From Kribbella pittospori (lineage in GTDB: Bacteria > Actinomycetota > Actinomycetes > Propionibacteriales > Kribbellaceae), in assembly GCF_004331465.1 (NCBI RefSeq), contig NZ_SJKB01000003.1:620001-684000 (forward strand): a stretch of 64,000 nt of DNA, given 5' to 3'. Each line of letters starts with the position of its first letter. The first letter of the stretch is position 1. The translations under genes were made by a program, and so were the position numbers. Below are positions 27,006-36,504 of the stretch, piece after piece. The notes beneath the pieces are model-generated. The model saw only the letters and a list, made by a program, of their open reading frames with translations. It ran no database searches and was not told the DNA's origin.

Positions 27006-27084
27006 CGATTCATCCTCGACCGCGATAGATGTCAGCGCAAACTGGTCTTGGACTTATGGATCGGACCTCTTGCACCGTTGACGC

Positions 27085-28080
27085 ATGCAGCAGAGACGAC
27101 TGGGACGCAACGGATTCACGACCTCGGCACTCGGACTGGGGTGCATGGGTTTCTCGCAGGGCTATGGGCCGGCCGACGACGGCGAGTCGATCAAAGCGAT
27201 CCACCGGGCCGTCGAGCTGGGGGTCACACTGCTCGACACAGCCATGAGCTACGGCCAGGGGCACAACGAGCAGCTCGTCGCCCGCGCCCTCGCCGAGCTG
27301 GCCGGGCGCGACGAGGTCCAGGTGGCGACGAAGTTCGGCATCGTCCGGACCGAGCAGGGAGTCGGGCTGGACGGTCGCCCCGAGCACGTCCGCGGGTACT
27401 GCGATGCCTCGCTGCTGCGCCTCGGCGTCGACATCATCGACCTCTACTACCTGCACCGGGTCGACCCCGGCGTACCGATCGGTGAAACCGTTCAGGCGAT
27501 GGCGCAACTGGTCGACGACGGCAAGGTGCGGCACCTCGGGGTCTCCGAGGTCACCGCCGAACAGCTCCGGGCAGCCGACGCCGTCCATCCGATCGCGGCG
27601 GTCCAGTTCGAGTGGTCGATGGTGTGGCGCGACCCTGAGCTCGACATCATCCCGGCGGCCCGCGAACTCGGTGTGGGACTCGTGCCGTACAGCCCGCTCG
27701 GACGCGGCCTGCTCACTGCCACGCTCGACCGCGACACCGTCGGCTCGAGCGACTTCCGTCGTACCGATCCGCGCTTCCAGGACACCAACCTCGAGCGCAA
27801 CCTGGCCCAGATCCAGGCTTTGCGCGCGGTGGCCGACGGCCTGGCGATCACGCCGGGACAGCTCGCGCTGGCATGGTTGCTGGCCCAGGGCGACGACGTC
27901 GTACCGATTCCGGGCACGCGGCGCCTTGACCGGGTCGCCGAGAACGCCGGCGCGACGGACGTCGAGCTGAGCCAGGCCGAGCTGGACCGCCTGGACGCCG
28001 CCGTGCGGCCCGAGGCGTGGGCGGGGGACCGGCGCTCGTTCGCCGTACCGGCCACCACCCGGACCATCAGCGGCTCGTGA
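27085..28080 (+). CDS. Aldo/keto reductase
   Basis: The 331-residue protein contains the AKR catalytic tetrad D51 (LLDTAMSYG), Y56, K83 (ATKFG) and H124 (YYLHRVD), and the C-terminal NADPH-binding segment VPIPGTRRLDRVAENAGA. This resembles YajO/Tas-type and Norcoclaurine/IolS-like reductases acting on small aldehydes. The divergent LysR protein is its likely regulator. No clear ribosome site precedes the ATG, so it may have a very short or no leader. It overlaps the convergent propeller-like gene by 14 bp. Confidence 0.9.
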   Translation: MQQRRLGRNGFTTSALGLGCMGFSQGYGPADDGESIKAIHRAVELGVTLLDTAMSYGQGHNEQLVARALAELAGRDEVQVATKFGIVRTEQGVGLDGRPEHVRGYCDASLLRLGVDIIDLYYLHRVDPGVPIGETVQAMAQLVDDGKVRHLGVSEVTAEQLRAADAVHPIAAVQFEWSMVWRDPELDIIPAARELGVGLVPYSPLGRGLLTATLDRDTVGSSDFRRTDPRFQDTNLERNLAQIQALRAVADGLAITPGQLALAWLLAQGDDVVPIPGTRRLDRVAENAGATDVELSQAELDRLDAAVRPEAWAGDRRSFAVPATTRTISGS

Positions 28081-29308
28081 CGACGAGTGTTGGTGGGTCG
28101 TGGACGGGGCCCGGAAGTGCGGTTGTCTCGTACGGCTGCCGCAGTCCGGGCCGCCAGGCGAGTAGCCGGGTGCGGGATCCCGCGTTGAGGGCGACCACCA
28201 ACCAGTCTCCACGCGCGGCGAATGCCAGACCGGGTTGAGTCTTGGTGGGCAGTTCGATTCCCGGCACGATGGCCAGCCGGCCGGTGTCGAGCCGCATGAT
28301 CGCGATGTCCATGGGCGGGAGCGGGTGGCCGTCGAACCGTGAGTCTGTCGTCGCTCGTTCGATCAGGAAGGCAACCCTCGTGCCGTCAGGGCTGACGACG
28401 CCGCAGCAGGCGAGGCGGGGAAGAGGGGATCCGACGGTCTGGCCGCCGGCGATCGCCCGGCGGTGGAGCGTGCACAGTGCGGCGTCGTCGCCGCAGCCAC
28501 TGGTCCAGAGGACTTGGCCCGCGCCGACAGCGAGGGGCGCGACACGTTGTTCGAGCTTGGCTTGCAAGCGACCGGTGCGTGCGTCGACGAGCGCGAGCCA
28601 GGTCGGCGAGATCCCCGGATCGGGCTGCAATTGCCCGACGACCGTGTCGCCCACGATCGCGGATGCGTAGAAGCCGTGCGGCAGTCGCACCTGCGGTCCG
28701 CCGGCGACTGGAGCGATCGTCGCGAAGGGGTTGTCGATACTACTGGCGAAGGAAGCGATCCATACCCGATTGCCATCGGTCAGTGGTGACTCGGTGGGAC
28801 CGAGTGGGCGGATGACACTCACCCGGTGATCGACGCTGATGCGCAACATGGCATACGGAGCCGTCTCGTCGCAGGACCCGGTGGTCGCGTACGCCGTGAT
28901 CGGATCGCTGGCCAGCACAGCGGCGTACTCGCCCGGACGGACGACTGCGTCGGGCAAGGTCGTCGCGTGGCCGTTGTCGAAGTCGACGAGTCGGAGCCGG
29001 TCTCCGCCGAGTAGTACCTGGATCCCGGTGTGCTCCGCGGGTGGCGCACTCGACACGATCGGCAGCAGCGTGTCCGCTCCGCAGGCGCCGGATGCAGTCG
29101 GCCAAGCACGCGCAGTCCGCCCGTCCGGGACCGTGCTGATCAGATCGGACGGGGTGGGATTTGGTACGGCCTGACGGTCCGAACCACCGGTCGAGGCATG
29201 GAGGACGATCAGGGTCAGCACCACCAGGACCAGAATCCATCCGGCCCTTCGGCGCCCGCGTCCCGAGGCCTTCCCGACTTCGAGGACCTCGTCCTGATCC
29301 TGCTCCAC
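28067..29308 (-). CDS. Hypothetical membrane-anchored beta-propeller-like protein
   Basis: The 413-residue protein has a short acidic cytoplasmic N-terminus, one membrane span (about residues 22-40) and a large extracytoplasmic domain. The repeating strand pattern (RLRLVDFDNGHATTLPD, GVVSPDGTRVAFLIER, RLAIVPGIELP) looks like a TolB/WD40-type beta-propeller. Several cysteines may form disulfides. I do not recognise a specific family. The GTG start has GGAGG close upstream. Confidence 0.6.
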   Translation of the reverse strand: MEQDQDEVLEVGKASGRGRRRAGWILVLVVLTLIVLHASTGGSDRQAVPNPTPSDLISTVPDGRTARAWPTASGACGADTLLPIVSSAPPAEHTGIQVLLGGDRLRLVDFDNGHATTLPDAVVRPGEYAAVLASDPITAYATTGSCDETAPYAMLRISVDHRVSVIRPLGPTESPLTDGNRVWIASFASSIDNPFATIAPVAGGPQVRLPHGFYASAIVGDTVVGQLQPDPGISPTWLALVDARTGRLQAKLEQRVAPLAVGAGQVLWTSGCGDDAALCTLHRRAIAGGQTVGSPLPRLACCGVVSPDGTRVAFLIERATTDSRFDGHPLPPMDIAIMRLDTGRLAIVPGIELPTKTQPGLAFAARGDWLVVALNAGSRTRLLAWRPGLRQPYETTALPGPVHDPPTLVVTSR

Positions 29309-29348
29309 ACCTCCATGAAATCACCGCCCGAGCCGGGAGCCGATCTCG

Positions 29349-30395
29349 TTATCTCGGCGGGACAGGCGGGAGGAATGCGGGGACGGTCGGCGTGGCACCG
29401 TCCTCGCCCCAGACGAGTCTCGCGGCGTACATGACGCGTCTCTTGTTCGGGTCGGTCACCACGCCGTCGTACTGACATGGCTGGTCGTCTGCTGTGCACA
29501 CCCAACCGTGCAGGTAGATCAGGTCCGGGCCGCCATCACCGGTCACGACGTCGGCTCCGCCGGGGCCGCACAGGCCGGTGCTGGCTTGATCCAGCAGCAC
29601 ATGCTCTTGCTTGTCCGCGAACGACCATGGGTCGGTCGACCGCCGCCACACGGTCGAGTAGCGGCACTGGTCGAACCAGTTCGCCGATGCCAGCAGGACG
29701 TACTGGTCGCCGCGCTTGACCATCACCGGGTTCTCGATGCTGTCCGCGTGCCGCACCAGTTCGTGGCTGAGCTCGCCCCGGCTGTGCAGGCCGTCTGCCG
29801 ACAGCGGGAACATGCGGATGGTGCCGGGTGTCTTCTGCGTCTTGTACAGCAGGTAGCGCCGGCCATCGGAATCCTGGAAAGGATTCGGGTCGATCACACC
29901 GGCGGTCGCATCGGGTCGGTCCGCGACCGGGTCCTCGCCGCCGAGGATCGGGCAGATCAGTGGAGTGTCGGTCGGTGTGTAGGGGCCGCCGGGATTGTCG
30001 CCTACTGCGGTCCCGATGCAGCGTTGTCCGGCGAAGCCCTTCGCCTGCGCGGCGTAGTACAACACCCAGCCGGCCGAGGTGTACCAGGCATCTGGAGCCC
30101 AGACCGCGCCCGTGCCGGTCGCCCAGGTTCCCCAACGGCTCAGTGCGTTCGGTTGGGCGGTCCACGGCCCGCCGGGTGTGTTGGATCGTCCGACCTCGGC
30201 CAGAGGACCGCCGGTCATGAAGGCGTAGTAGTCGCTACCTACCCGCAACAGACCTGGGTCGGCCGCACTCGGACCGTAAACCGGCGCCGGCACCGGCCGC
30301 GGAGCTGCTTGCGCACCGGACCCGACGGTCGACATCAATGCAATCGCACACGCAGCCAACGCAACGACCAACCGTGTACCCGTTCGACCACTCAC
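29349..30395 (-). CDS. Secreted GH43-family glycoside hydrolase
   Basis: The 348-residue precursor has a signal peptide (LVVALAACAIALMSTVGSGAQA) and a five-bladed GH43-type propeller. The three expected acids are in SAADPGLL (base), GVIDPNPFQD (pKa modulator) and SIENPVMVKRG (acid). GH43 enzymes act mostly on arabinans, xylans and galactans. GTG 30395 is chosen over the more upstream start because GAGGAGG lies exactly 6 bases before it. It shares a divergent control region with the GH84 gene. Confidence 0.88.
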   Translation of the reverse strand: MSGRTGTRLVVALAACAIALMSTVGSGAQAAPRPVPAPVYGPSAADPGLLRVGSDYYAFMTGGPLAEVGRSNTPGGPWTAQPNALSRWGTWATGTGAVWAPDAWYTSAGWVLYYAAQAKGFAGQRCIGTAVGDNPGGPYTPTDTPLICPILGGEDPVADRPDATAGVIDPNPFQDSDGRRYLLYKTQKTPGTIRMFPLSADGLHSRGELSHELVRHADSIENPVMVKRGDQYVLLASANWFDQCRYSTVWRRSTDPWSFADKQEHVLLDQASTGLCGPGGADVVTGDGGPDLIYLHGWVCTADDQPCQYDGVVTDPNKRRVMYAARLVWGEDGATPTVPAFLPPVPPR

Positions 30396-30444
30396 GCCAC
30401 GCCTCCTCGGACCCCCCGCGAATGAGAGGCCAACGGTATACGCA

Positions 30445-30464
30445 GATTTACAACGCTGTAAATC
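30445..30464. promoter_or_regulatory. Palindromic operator between GH43 and GH84 genes
   Basis: GATTTACA-ACGC-TGTAAATC is a perfect inverted repeat with 8-bp arms. On the minus strand TTTACA in the palindrome and TATACC 16 bp later look like a promoter for the GH43 gene. The repressor is unknown; LacI, GntR and ROK proteins all use this kind of site. In the rest of 30396-30616 I see only a TTGACA at 30481. Confidence 0.6.
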
Positions 30465-30616
30465 CAAGTATGTCGGTCGATTGACAATCCTTGCGACCTG
30501 TTCCGCCGCCGGTCCGAACCAAGAGTCGGAAGTCTGGAGGTGTCTGGGGTGAGGTCTTGACGAGCAGTTCTGCGCACTGGCTAACTGTCCTCATCCGCCC
30601 TGCCCGAGGAGACTCG

Positions 30617-33600
30617 ATGCGCCTGCTCCGGTCTGCTGTCAGCGTGCTCGCCCTGGTCACCCCGTTTCTGCTGGTACCACAGGAGGCCGACGCCGGTCCT
30701 CCTGCCACGGTCGCGGTCTCTCCCGAGCCGCAACAGCTCGTGCCCCGTGGTGACGGCTTCCCGATCACCCCGGTGGTGGGCCTGGTGCTGACCTCACGCT
30801 CCGATGCGGATGCCGAGCGCGTCGTACGCCAGGCCCTGAACCGCGCCGGTGTCGGGACGATCCGGACCACGGACGGCAGCGACCCCGGTACGCCGACGAC
30901 GATCTGGCTGGGTCGCGCCACGTCGGTGCTCAGCGACTTGCGGGTCCCGGACAGCACAGGCCTGGCTGCGGAGGGGTACGTACTGGCAGCCGGTCGCGAC
31001 CGGCACGACCGCGGTCACGTCGTGCTCGACGGCGTCGACTCCGACGGCACGTACTACGCCGCGCAGTCGTTCGCGCAGTTGATCCAGGCCCGACCGGGCC
31101 GCGACTGGATGCCCGGCGTCGCAGTTCGGGACTGGCCGACGATGCGCTATCGCGGCGCGATCGAAGGGTTCTACGGCACTCCGTGGTCGCAGGCGGATCG
31201 CCTGGACGAGCTCAGCTATCTCGGTGAGCACCGGATGAACACCTACGAGTACGCGCCGAAAGACGATCCGTACCACCGGGAGAAATGGCGCGACCCGTAT
31301 CCGGCGGACAAGCTCGCGCAACTGGCCGAACTCGTGACCCGCGCGCGGCAGAACAAGGTGGACTTCACCTTCGCGCTGTCGCCGGGCCTGTCGATCTGCT
31401 ACACCTCGGAGGCCGACTTCCAGGCCCTGATCGCCAAGTTCCAAGCGCTGTACGACGTCGGCGGCCGATCCTTCACTGTGCCGCTCGACGACATCGACTA
31501 CAACACCTGGCACTGCGACGCGGACCAGGCGAAGTACGGAACGGGCGGCGGCGCGGCGGGCCGGGCGCAGAGCGACCTGCTGAACCGGGTGCAGCGCGAG
31601 TGGGTCGAGACCAAGCCGGACGTCGCGCCGCTGCAGATGGTGCCGACGGAGTACTACAACGTCAGCGAAACGCCGTACAAGAAGGCCTTGCGGGAACAGC
31701 TCGACCTCGACGTGGTCGTGCACTGGACCGGGATCGGGGTCGTGCCGCGAACCATCACCGCAACCCAGGCGGCCCAGGCCAAGGCCGTGTTCGGCCACGA
31801 CATCCTGATCTGGGACAACTACCCGGTCAACGACTATGCGGGCGGCCGGCTGCTGCTCGCGCCGTACAGCGGCCGTGAGCCCGCCATTGCCGACCAGGTC
31901 GCCGGTGTCATCTCGAACCCGATGAACCAGGCGGCGGTCAGCAAGATCGCGCTGTACTCGTTCGCCGAACTCGGCTGGAACCCGGCGAAGTACGACGAAC
32001 AGGCTTCCTGGCGTCGCGCTCTGGCCGAGCGTGCGGGCGGTGATCCGGCGACGACCGCGGCCTTGCAGGTGTTCGCGGATCTCAACACGTACGACGGAAC
32101 GTTGCACCCGGACAGCGCGCCGTCCCTCGGCGCCGCGATCGACCAGCTCTGGCAGCGGTGGCGATCCGGGCAGCACGCCGAGGCGATCGCCGGACTGCGG
32201 CCACGGGTGACCACCGTCATCGCCGCTCCCGGCACGATCCGGGCGGGTGTGGTCGATCCCGCGTTCGCGGACCAGGCGGAATCGTGGCTCAAGGCAACGG
32301 AGTTGTGGGGACAGGCGATGGGGCGCGCACTGGATCTGCTCGCGGCCCTGGACGCCGGCGACGGCGCGGCGGCCTGGACTCAGCGGCAGCAGATGAGCGG
32401 TCTTGTCAGCCAGGCACAGGCGATCCGGGACAGCCGGGCGCCGCACAACGGTACGTATCCGCGGATCGGTGAACGGGTGATCGACGAGTTGATCGCCGAA
32501 ACCGGCCGGGTCCACGACCGCTGGCTCGGCGTACAGCCGGGGCGCACCGCGTCGACGAACCTCGGTACCTACCAGGACAACGTGCCCGCGCGGATGGTCG
32601 ACGGGGATCAGAACACCTTCTTCTGGAGCAACGGCACGCCTGAGCCGGGCTCCGAGGTCCGGGTCGATCTCGGCGAGCCGGCGACGATCGGCGCGATCGC
32701 GGTGCTGATGGGTAAGGCGTCCAGCCCGAACGATTACCTCCACTCGGGGGTACTGGAGTACTCGCTCGACGGCGTCCGGTGGACCGAGTTGACTCGCGCG
32801 ACGACAGCTGAGGTACGGGCCACTGCTCCGGCAGGTACGACGGCACGCTACGTGCGGTACCGCTCGTTGTCCGCCAGTGACTTCTGGCTGGTGGTGCGAG
32901 AGTTCTCGGTCGAGACGATCGGCGGCCGGAACACGACGCTGACGGCAGGCGGTACGCCGGCGCCCGCTGCGGGGTCGTCCTACCAGCGTGCGGTGGACGG
33001 CAGCCTGGACACTGCCTACGTGCCGGTCGCCGCGCCGGGTGCCGGCGACGCGTTGACGGTCGGCTTGTCGGCGCCCAGAGAACTCGCCGGTCTGACCGTT
33101 CTTCAACAGTCGTCGGCCGTCGGGGCGGCGGACGTCGAGGTCCAGGTCGGCGGCGCCTGGCAACGGGTCGGAGCCGTGTCGTCGGCCTATGCCGAGGTGG
33201 CAGTGGCCGACCTTCGGGCGGAGGCCGTGCGCCTGGTGTGGAAGGGTGGAACTCCGGCCGTGGCCGAGATCGTGCCACTGTGGACGGACACACCACTCGC
33301 CGGACTTCGCGTCGGCGAGAACCGGGCCGACGTGGTTCGTGGTGAGGCGTCGACCTTCGTGGTAGACATCTCGGCCGAACGCGGTGTCGACGTGAGCGGC
33401 ACCCTTCTCGTCGCGCCGCCGGCAGGGTGGACCGCACAACCGGTGAGCACACAGGTGGTCGTGAAGCGAGGCTTCACCCGGTCGGTGTCTGTGCAGCTGA
33501 CGCCTCCCGCCGACACCGCCTTGGCCGACGTGGACATCCCGGTGACGTTCACCTCGGGCGCGACGAGTGTCGAGACCGTACTGCGGGTCGCCGTACGGCC

Positions 33601-34003
33601 GCGCACCGCTGCGACCAATGTGGCTCGCGATCGCCCGGTCGTTGCCTCAAGCATCGAACCCGGTACGTCGTTCACCGCTGATCTCGCAGTTGACGGGAAC
33701 ACCGCCACGCGCTGGGCGTCGGGATACGACGATGCATCGTGGCTCCAGCTCGATCTCGGTACGACGACCCGGCTCGGCAAGCTCGTGCTGCGCTGGGAGG
33801 CGGCGTACGGCTCGGCGTACAAGGTGCAGGTTTCCGACGACGCGAGCACGTGGACGACCCTGACCGAGGTGGCCGACGGCGACGGAGCAACTGACACGGT
33901 GTGGCTCGACGGTGCCGGCCGCTACGTCCGCCTGCAGGGTGTCCACCGGGCCACGCAGTACGGCTACTCCCTGTATGAAGTCGAGGTCTACCCAGCAACC
34001 TGA
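30617..34003 (+). CDS. Secreted GH84 beta-N-acetylglucosaminidase with discoidin-like modules
   Basis: The 1128-residue protein has a signal peptide (LLRSAVSVLALVTPFLL) and an N-terminal NAGidase accessory domain. The GH84 catalytic domain then opens with RYRGAIEGFYGTPWSQADRLD and carries the catalytic aspartate pair D291-D292 in PLDDIDYN. Downstream are helical regions and at least two F5/8 type C-like modules (about 690-815, and the C-terminal 140 residues), with an NPCBM/NEW3-like beta-sandwich between. GH84 enzymes remove GlcNAc from glycoproteins or hyaluronan-like glycans. GAGGAG precedes the ATG. The end overlaps the convergent nucleoside hydrolase gene by 16 bp. Confidence 0.92.
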   Translation: MRLLRSAVSVLALVTPFLLVPQEADAGPPATVAVSPEPQQLVPRGDGFPITPVVGLVLTSRSDADAERVVRQALNRAGVGTIRTTDGSDPGTPTTIWLGRATSVLSDLRVPDSTGLAAEGYVLAAGRDRHDRGHVVLDGVDSDGTYYAAQSFAQLIQARPGRDWMPGVAVRDWPTMRYRGAIEGFYGTPWSQADRLDELSYLGEHRMNTYEYAPKDDPYHREKWRDPYPADKLAQLAELVTRARQNKVDFTFALSPGLSICYTSEADFQALIAKFQALYDVGGRSFTVPLDDIDYNTWHCDADQAKYGTGGGAAGRAQSDLLNRVQREWVETKPDVAPLQMVPTEYYNVSETPYKKALREQLDLDVVVHWTGIGVVPRTITATQAAQAKAVFGHDILIWDNYPVNDYAGGRLLLAPYSGREPAIADQVAGVISNPMNQAAVSKIALYSFAELGWNPAKYDEQASWRRALAERAGGDPATTAALQVFADLNTYDGTLHPDSAPSLGAAIDQLWQRWRSGQHAEAIAGLRPRVTTVIAAPGTIRAGVVDPAFADQAESWLKATELWGQAMGRALDLLAALDAGDGAAAWTQRQQMSGLVSQAQAIRDSRAPHNGTYPRIGERVIDELIAETGRVHDRWLGVQPGRTASTNLGTYQDNVPARMVDGDQNTFFWSNGTPEPGSEVRVDLGEPATIGAIAVLMGKASSPNDYLHSGVLEYSLDGVRWTELTRATTAEVRATAPAGTTARYVRYRSLSASDFWLVVREFSVETIGGRNTTLTAGGTPAPAAGSSYQRAVDGSLDTAYVPVAAPGAGDALTVGLSAPRELAGLTVLQQSSAVGAADVEVQVGGAWQRVGAVSSAYAEVAVADLRAEAVRLVWKGGTPAVAEIVPLWTDTPLAGLRVGENRADVVRGEASTFVVDISAERGVDVSGTLLVAPPAGWTAQPVSTQVVVKRGFTRSVSVQLTPPADTALADVDIPVTFTSGATSVETVLRVAVRPRTAATNVARDRPVVASSIEPGTSFTADLAVDGNTATRWASGYDDASWLQLDLGTTTRLGKLVLRWEAAYGSAYKVQVSDDASTWTTLTEVADGDGATDTVWLDGAGRYVRLQGVHRATQYGYSLYEVEVYPAT

Positions 34004-35118
34004 CCTTCCTGGTGCCGGCCGCCGTTGAGGGTTGTCGTGAACGTGTCTTCGAAGCGTGTTGCGTCGGCGGTGTATCCGACCAGTTGGGGTGTGCCGTCCG
34101 GTGTGTCGATCGTGCGGCCCGACGAAGGGCCGTCGAGGACCACGAAGACACGTCGCGGCCGGTACTGGACGAGGTCGTCGCGCGGGCCCAGGACGAGTGA
34201 CGTCGCGGCGAGTGCGTCCCACCAGAACATGATGTTGAGCTCGATGAGCGGCGGCATGTCCGGTTGGGTGAGGATCGCGTGGACCAGCCGCGCCTCCACC
34301 GTGCCGGCTGCGGCGCCGAGCCGGTCGACGTACGCCTGGGTGATCATCACGTGGTTCGTGGCGTCCAGCGGAACGATCTGGACCCGGCCGGCAGGCACCG
34401 TCCGGAACACGAAGTCGGCGGCGTGCGGGTCGATCCAGAGGTTGACCTCCTGGGTGTTGTCGAACCCGCCGGTGGTCGAGCCGAAGAGATTGCCCGGTAC
34501 GTCGAACGCTCCACCCATGACGTAGAGCGACTCGATCCTCCCCGCCACATCCCGGTTCTCGCGCAAGGCCGCGGCCACGTTGCTGAGCGGGCCGGTAGCC
34601 AGCACCGTCACGCGCTCACGCGAGCTCAGGACCGACCTGGCGATCAGCTGTGCCGCCGTCAACGACGACGGCTGGTCAGGCTGGTCGGCGTCGTCGAGCG
34701 CCCCGGTCAGGACGCGCTCGAACGTCTCCCTCGCCTCCGGCGGTGCCAGGTGCACGCCGGTCGGTGAACCGTCGGCCACCGGCACACGCGGCAGACCGCA
34801 CTTCCGCAGAATCGTCCGCGCATGTGTCAACGACCGGCCCACCGTACCGATGCCGTTGTTCACCACCGTGACGGCACGCAGTTCGATCCGGCCTTGCTTG
34901 TGCGCCTGACAGAGGAATGCCAGCGTCGACGCATCATCGAAGTCCAGGTCACTGTCGTAGACAACCGGAACGGGCCGGTGCCCGGCCGGCTCCGCCACGG
35001 TCGCCGCCGTGGCCGGACCTACTCCAACGGAGGCAATGCTCAGTGCCACCCCGGCTGCCAGTGCGGCAATACTCTTCCGGAACCGGCCTGTCCGTACACG
35101 GAGACTGATCCGCTTCAT
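33988..35118 (-). CDS. Exported inosine/uridine-preferring nucleoside hydrolase
   Basis: The 376-residue protein has a signal peptide (SIAALAAGVALSIASVGVGPATA) and the nucleoside-hydrolase metal motif DSDLDFDDA (family pattern DxDxxxDDA). Conserved TVVNNGIGTVGR, LATGPLSNVAAAL and NLWIDPHAAD segments follow. It hydrolyses ribonucleosides to base and ribose, probably outside the cell as a scavenging enzyme. GGAG lies 6 bases before the ATG. Longer in-frame starts upstream have no family similarity. Confidence 0.9.
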   Translation of the reverse strand: MKRISLRVRTGRFRKSIAALAAGVALSIASVGVGPATAATVAEPAGHRPVPVVYDSDLDFDDASTLAFLCQAHKQGRIELRAVTVVNNGIGTVGRSLTHARTILRKCGLPRVPVADGSPTGVHLAPPEARETFERVLTGALDDADQPDQPSSLTAAQLIARSVLSSRERVTVLATGPLSNVAAALRENRDVAGRIESLYVMGGAFDVPGNLFGSTTGGFDNTQEVNLWIDPHAADFVFRTVPAGRVQIVPLDATNHVMITQAYVDRLGAAAGTVEARLVHAILTQPDMPPLIELNIMFWWDALAATSLVLGPRDDLVQYRPRRVFVVLDGPSSGRTIDTPDGTPQLVGYTADATRFEDTFTTTLNGGRHQEGQVAG

Positions 35119-35228
35119 CGACAACTCCAAGCTCGAACCGATCGAAGCGAAGAGTCTCCCCGACCTCCCTTTCAGACCGCTTTCATCCCGAAACGCGGGA
35201 TGTGTGGCCGGACTGGTGGTCGGGGGGA

Positions 35229-36005
35229 TCAGCCGCCGACGGCGGCTGCGGGGATGACGGCGACCGGGCAGGGGGCGTGCTGGAGGACTGTCTGGCTGAT
35301 CGAGCCGATGAGCATGCCGCTGAAGCCGCCGCGGCCACGGGCGCCGAGGACGATGAGGCGGGCGTCGGCGGACAGCTGCAGGAGATGTTCGGCCGGATGG
35401 CCCGTGATCTGGATCAGTTCGGCGTCGTGGCCTCCGCGGCGGTGTACGGCGTCCTGTAGTTCGGTATCGGTGATGCGGTGCAGCTCGGTTCCGGCGGGCT
35501 GTGCTGCGATGACGCGGACGGGGAGGTCGCGGCGGCGGGCGTAGTCCAGTCCGAAGTCGAGAGCCGACTCGCTTGCGGACGAACCGTCGTACCCGATCAC
35601 GACCCGGGTACCGGAGTCTCCGGCGAGATCCGGACGTACGACGACGAGCGGGCATCTGGCGTTGGCCGTGAGATCGAGGCCGGTCGCGCCGACCAGGGCA
35701 CCTACCATCACGCCCAGACCGCGGCTGCCGATCACCACCAGCTGCGCCTGGCCGGATGCCATCACCAACGCGGTCGACGGTGCGCCGTACTCGAGCCGCG
35801 CCTCGACCTCGATCGCGGGCTCGAGCCTACGGACCTGTGCGACCGCGTCGTCGACGACGGCTCGAGACGCGGACAGTCCAGCGCTGACCGCATGCACGAG
35901 CTGCAGTTGCACCTTCTGTGAGGCCGCCTCGGTCGTGGCCCAGCTGATCGCGACCTCGGCGGCGTGCGAGCCGTCGATGCCCACCACGATCGGTTTGTGG
36001 TTCAT
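35229..36005 (-). CDS. Tandem-domain universal stress protein
   Basis: The 258-residue protein contains two USP domains (about 1-130 and 131-258). Each has an ATP-binding loop of the G-2x-G-9x-G type (GSRGLGVMVGALVGATG and GARGRGGFSGMLIGSIS). Two-domain USPs of this kind belong to dormancy regulons in mycobacteria and streptomycetes. An in-frame ATG directly upstream (36008) is equally possible. It is coupled to a small gene upstream and lies below two Dos-like boxes. Confidence 0.92.
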   Translation of the reverse strand: MNHKPIVVGIDGSHAAEVAISWATTEAASQKVQLQLVHAVSAGLSASRAVVDDAVAQVRRLEPAIEVEARLEYGAPSTALVMASGQAQLVVIGSRGLGVMVGALVGATGLDLTANARCPLVVVRPDLAGDSGTRVVIGYDGSSASESALDFGLDYARRRDLPVRVIAAQPAGTELHRITDTELQDAVHRRGGHDAELIQITGHPAEHLLQLSADARLIVLGARGRGGFSGMLIGSISQTVLQHAPCPVAVIPAAAVGG

Positions 36006-36160
36006 CATCGACTCCCTGCTGAGACCTGCAGCGGGCGCAGGTCCGGCGGACCGCGTCGGTCGGCGTCACGAAGGTCGTGGGTGAAGGCGAACGGCCTGCC
36101 GTCCACCGCGAGTTGCCGGACCCAAGGCGCTGGTACGACCTTCGAGTGTGCGTGATGCAC
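36005..36160 (-). CDS. Small protein gene (51 codons) coupled to the universal stress protein
   Basis: A GTG start at 36160 is preceded by GGAGG at a 7-base spacing. The product begins (M)HHAHSKVVPAPWVRQLAVDG and ends LQVSAGSR. Its TGA overlaps the ATGATG start of the stress protein gene, so translation is coupled. Composition is protein-like with no long low-complexity stretch. I do not recognise a family. Support is the ribosome site, the coupling, and position downstream of two Dos-like boxes. Confidence 0.5.
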   Translation of the reverse strand: MHHAHSKVVPAPWVRQLAVDGRPFAFTHDLRDADRRGPPDLRPLQVSAGSR

Positions 36161-36242
36161 GAGTTCACCTCCACTGCCGGTCTCCTTCGAGCATCGGCGT
36201 GGTCTGCAGGTGTGCGCACCGGCCGATCGGTCCCCGGCGACC

Positions 36243-36256
36243 GGGACTTTGGCCTC
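36243..36256. promoter_or_regulatory. Dos-like box 1
   Basis: GGGACTTTGGCCTC fits the recurring GGGAC-N4-G(G/C)CCY inverted repeat of this region. It lies 83 bp upstream of the small gene/USP operon on the minus strand, and upstream of the PEP-synthase remnant on the plus strand. Confidence 0.6.
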
Positions 36257-36306
36257 TCAGCGGGCGGCTGGCCGGAGTAGTCCGGGGCCGGGTTGTCCCG
36301 GATGAC

Positions 36307-36320
36307 GGGACTTTCGGCTC
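36307..36320. promoter_or_regulatory. Dos-like box 2
   Basis: GGGACTTTCGGCTC is a second copy, 64 bp from box 1. A TCCCG-GATGA-CGGGA hairpin overlaps its left end. The surrounding 36161-36504 stretch has no other gene that I can support. Confidence 0.6.
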
Positions 36321-36504
36321 TGAACGCAGAGCAGCGCGTCAAGCAGTGTGGAAGCACAGGGGAAGTGACCGGCCCGTCGGGAGTGGACTGAGGAGCAGCG
36401 TGGCAGAGGGGCCACCAGATCCGCCGTCATCAAGACGGTTCCGCCCGGCGGGCCGGTCTCTCTGTCGCTGCCGCTCGGTGCGAGATGTCCGGAGGGAGGC
36501 TGCG

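Noticed and set aside
35231-35246. AGCCGCC-GA-GGCGGCT-like hairpin at the end of the first universal stress protein
   Set aside because: It lies within the last codons of the gene and is explained by Ala/Gly codons, so I do not call it a terminator.
35119-35655. N-terminal extension of the nucleoside hydrolase gene
   Set aside because: Arg/Pro-rich translation antisense-like to the stress protein. The signal peptide and GGAG support ATG 35118.
36009-36357. A longer minus-strand open frame over the stress-protein promoter region
   Set aside because: It shows no protein-like pattern and covers both Dos-like boxes. The coupled 51-codon frame in a different phase is better supported.
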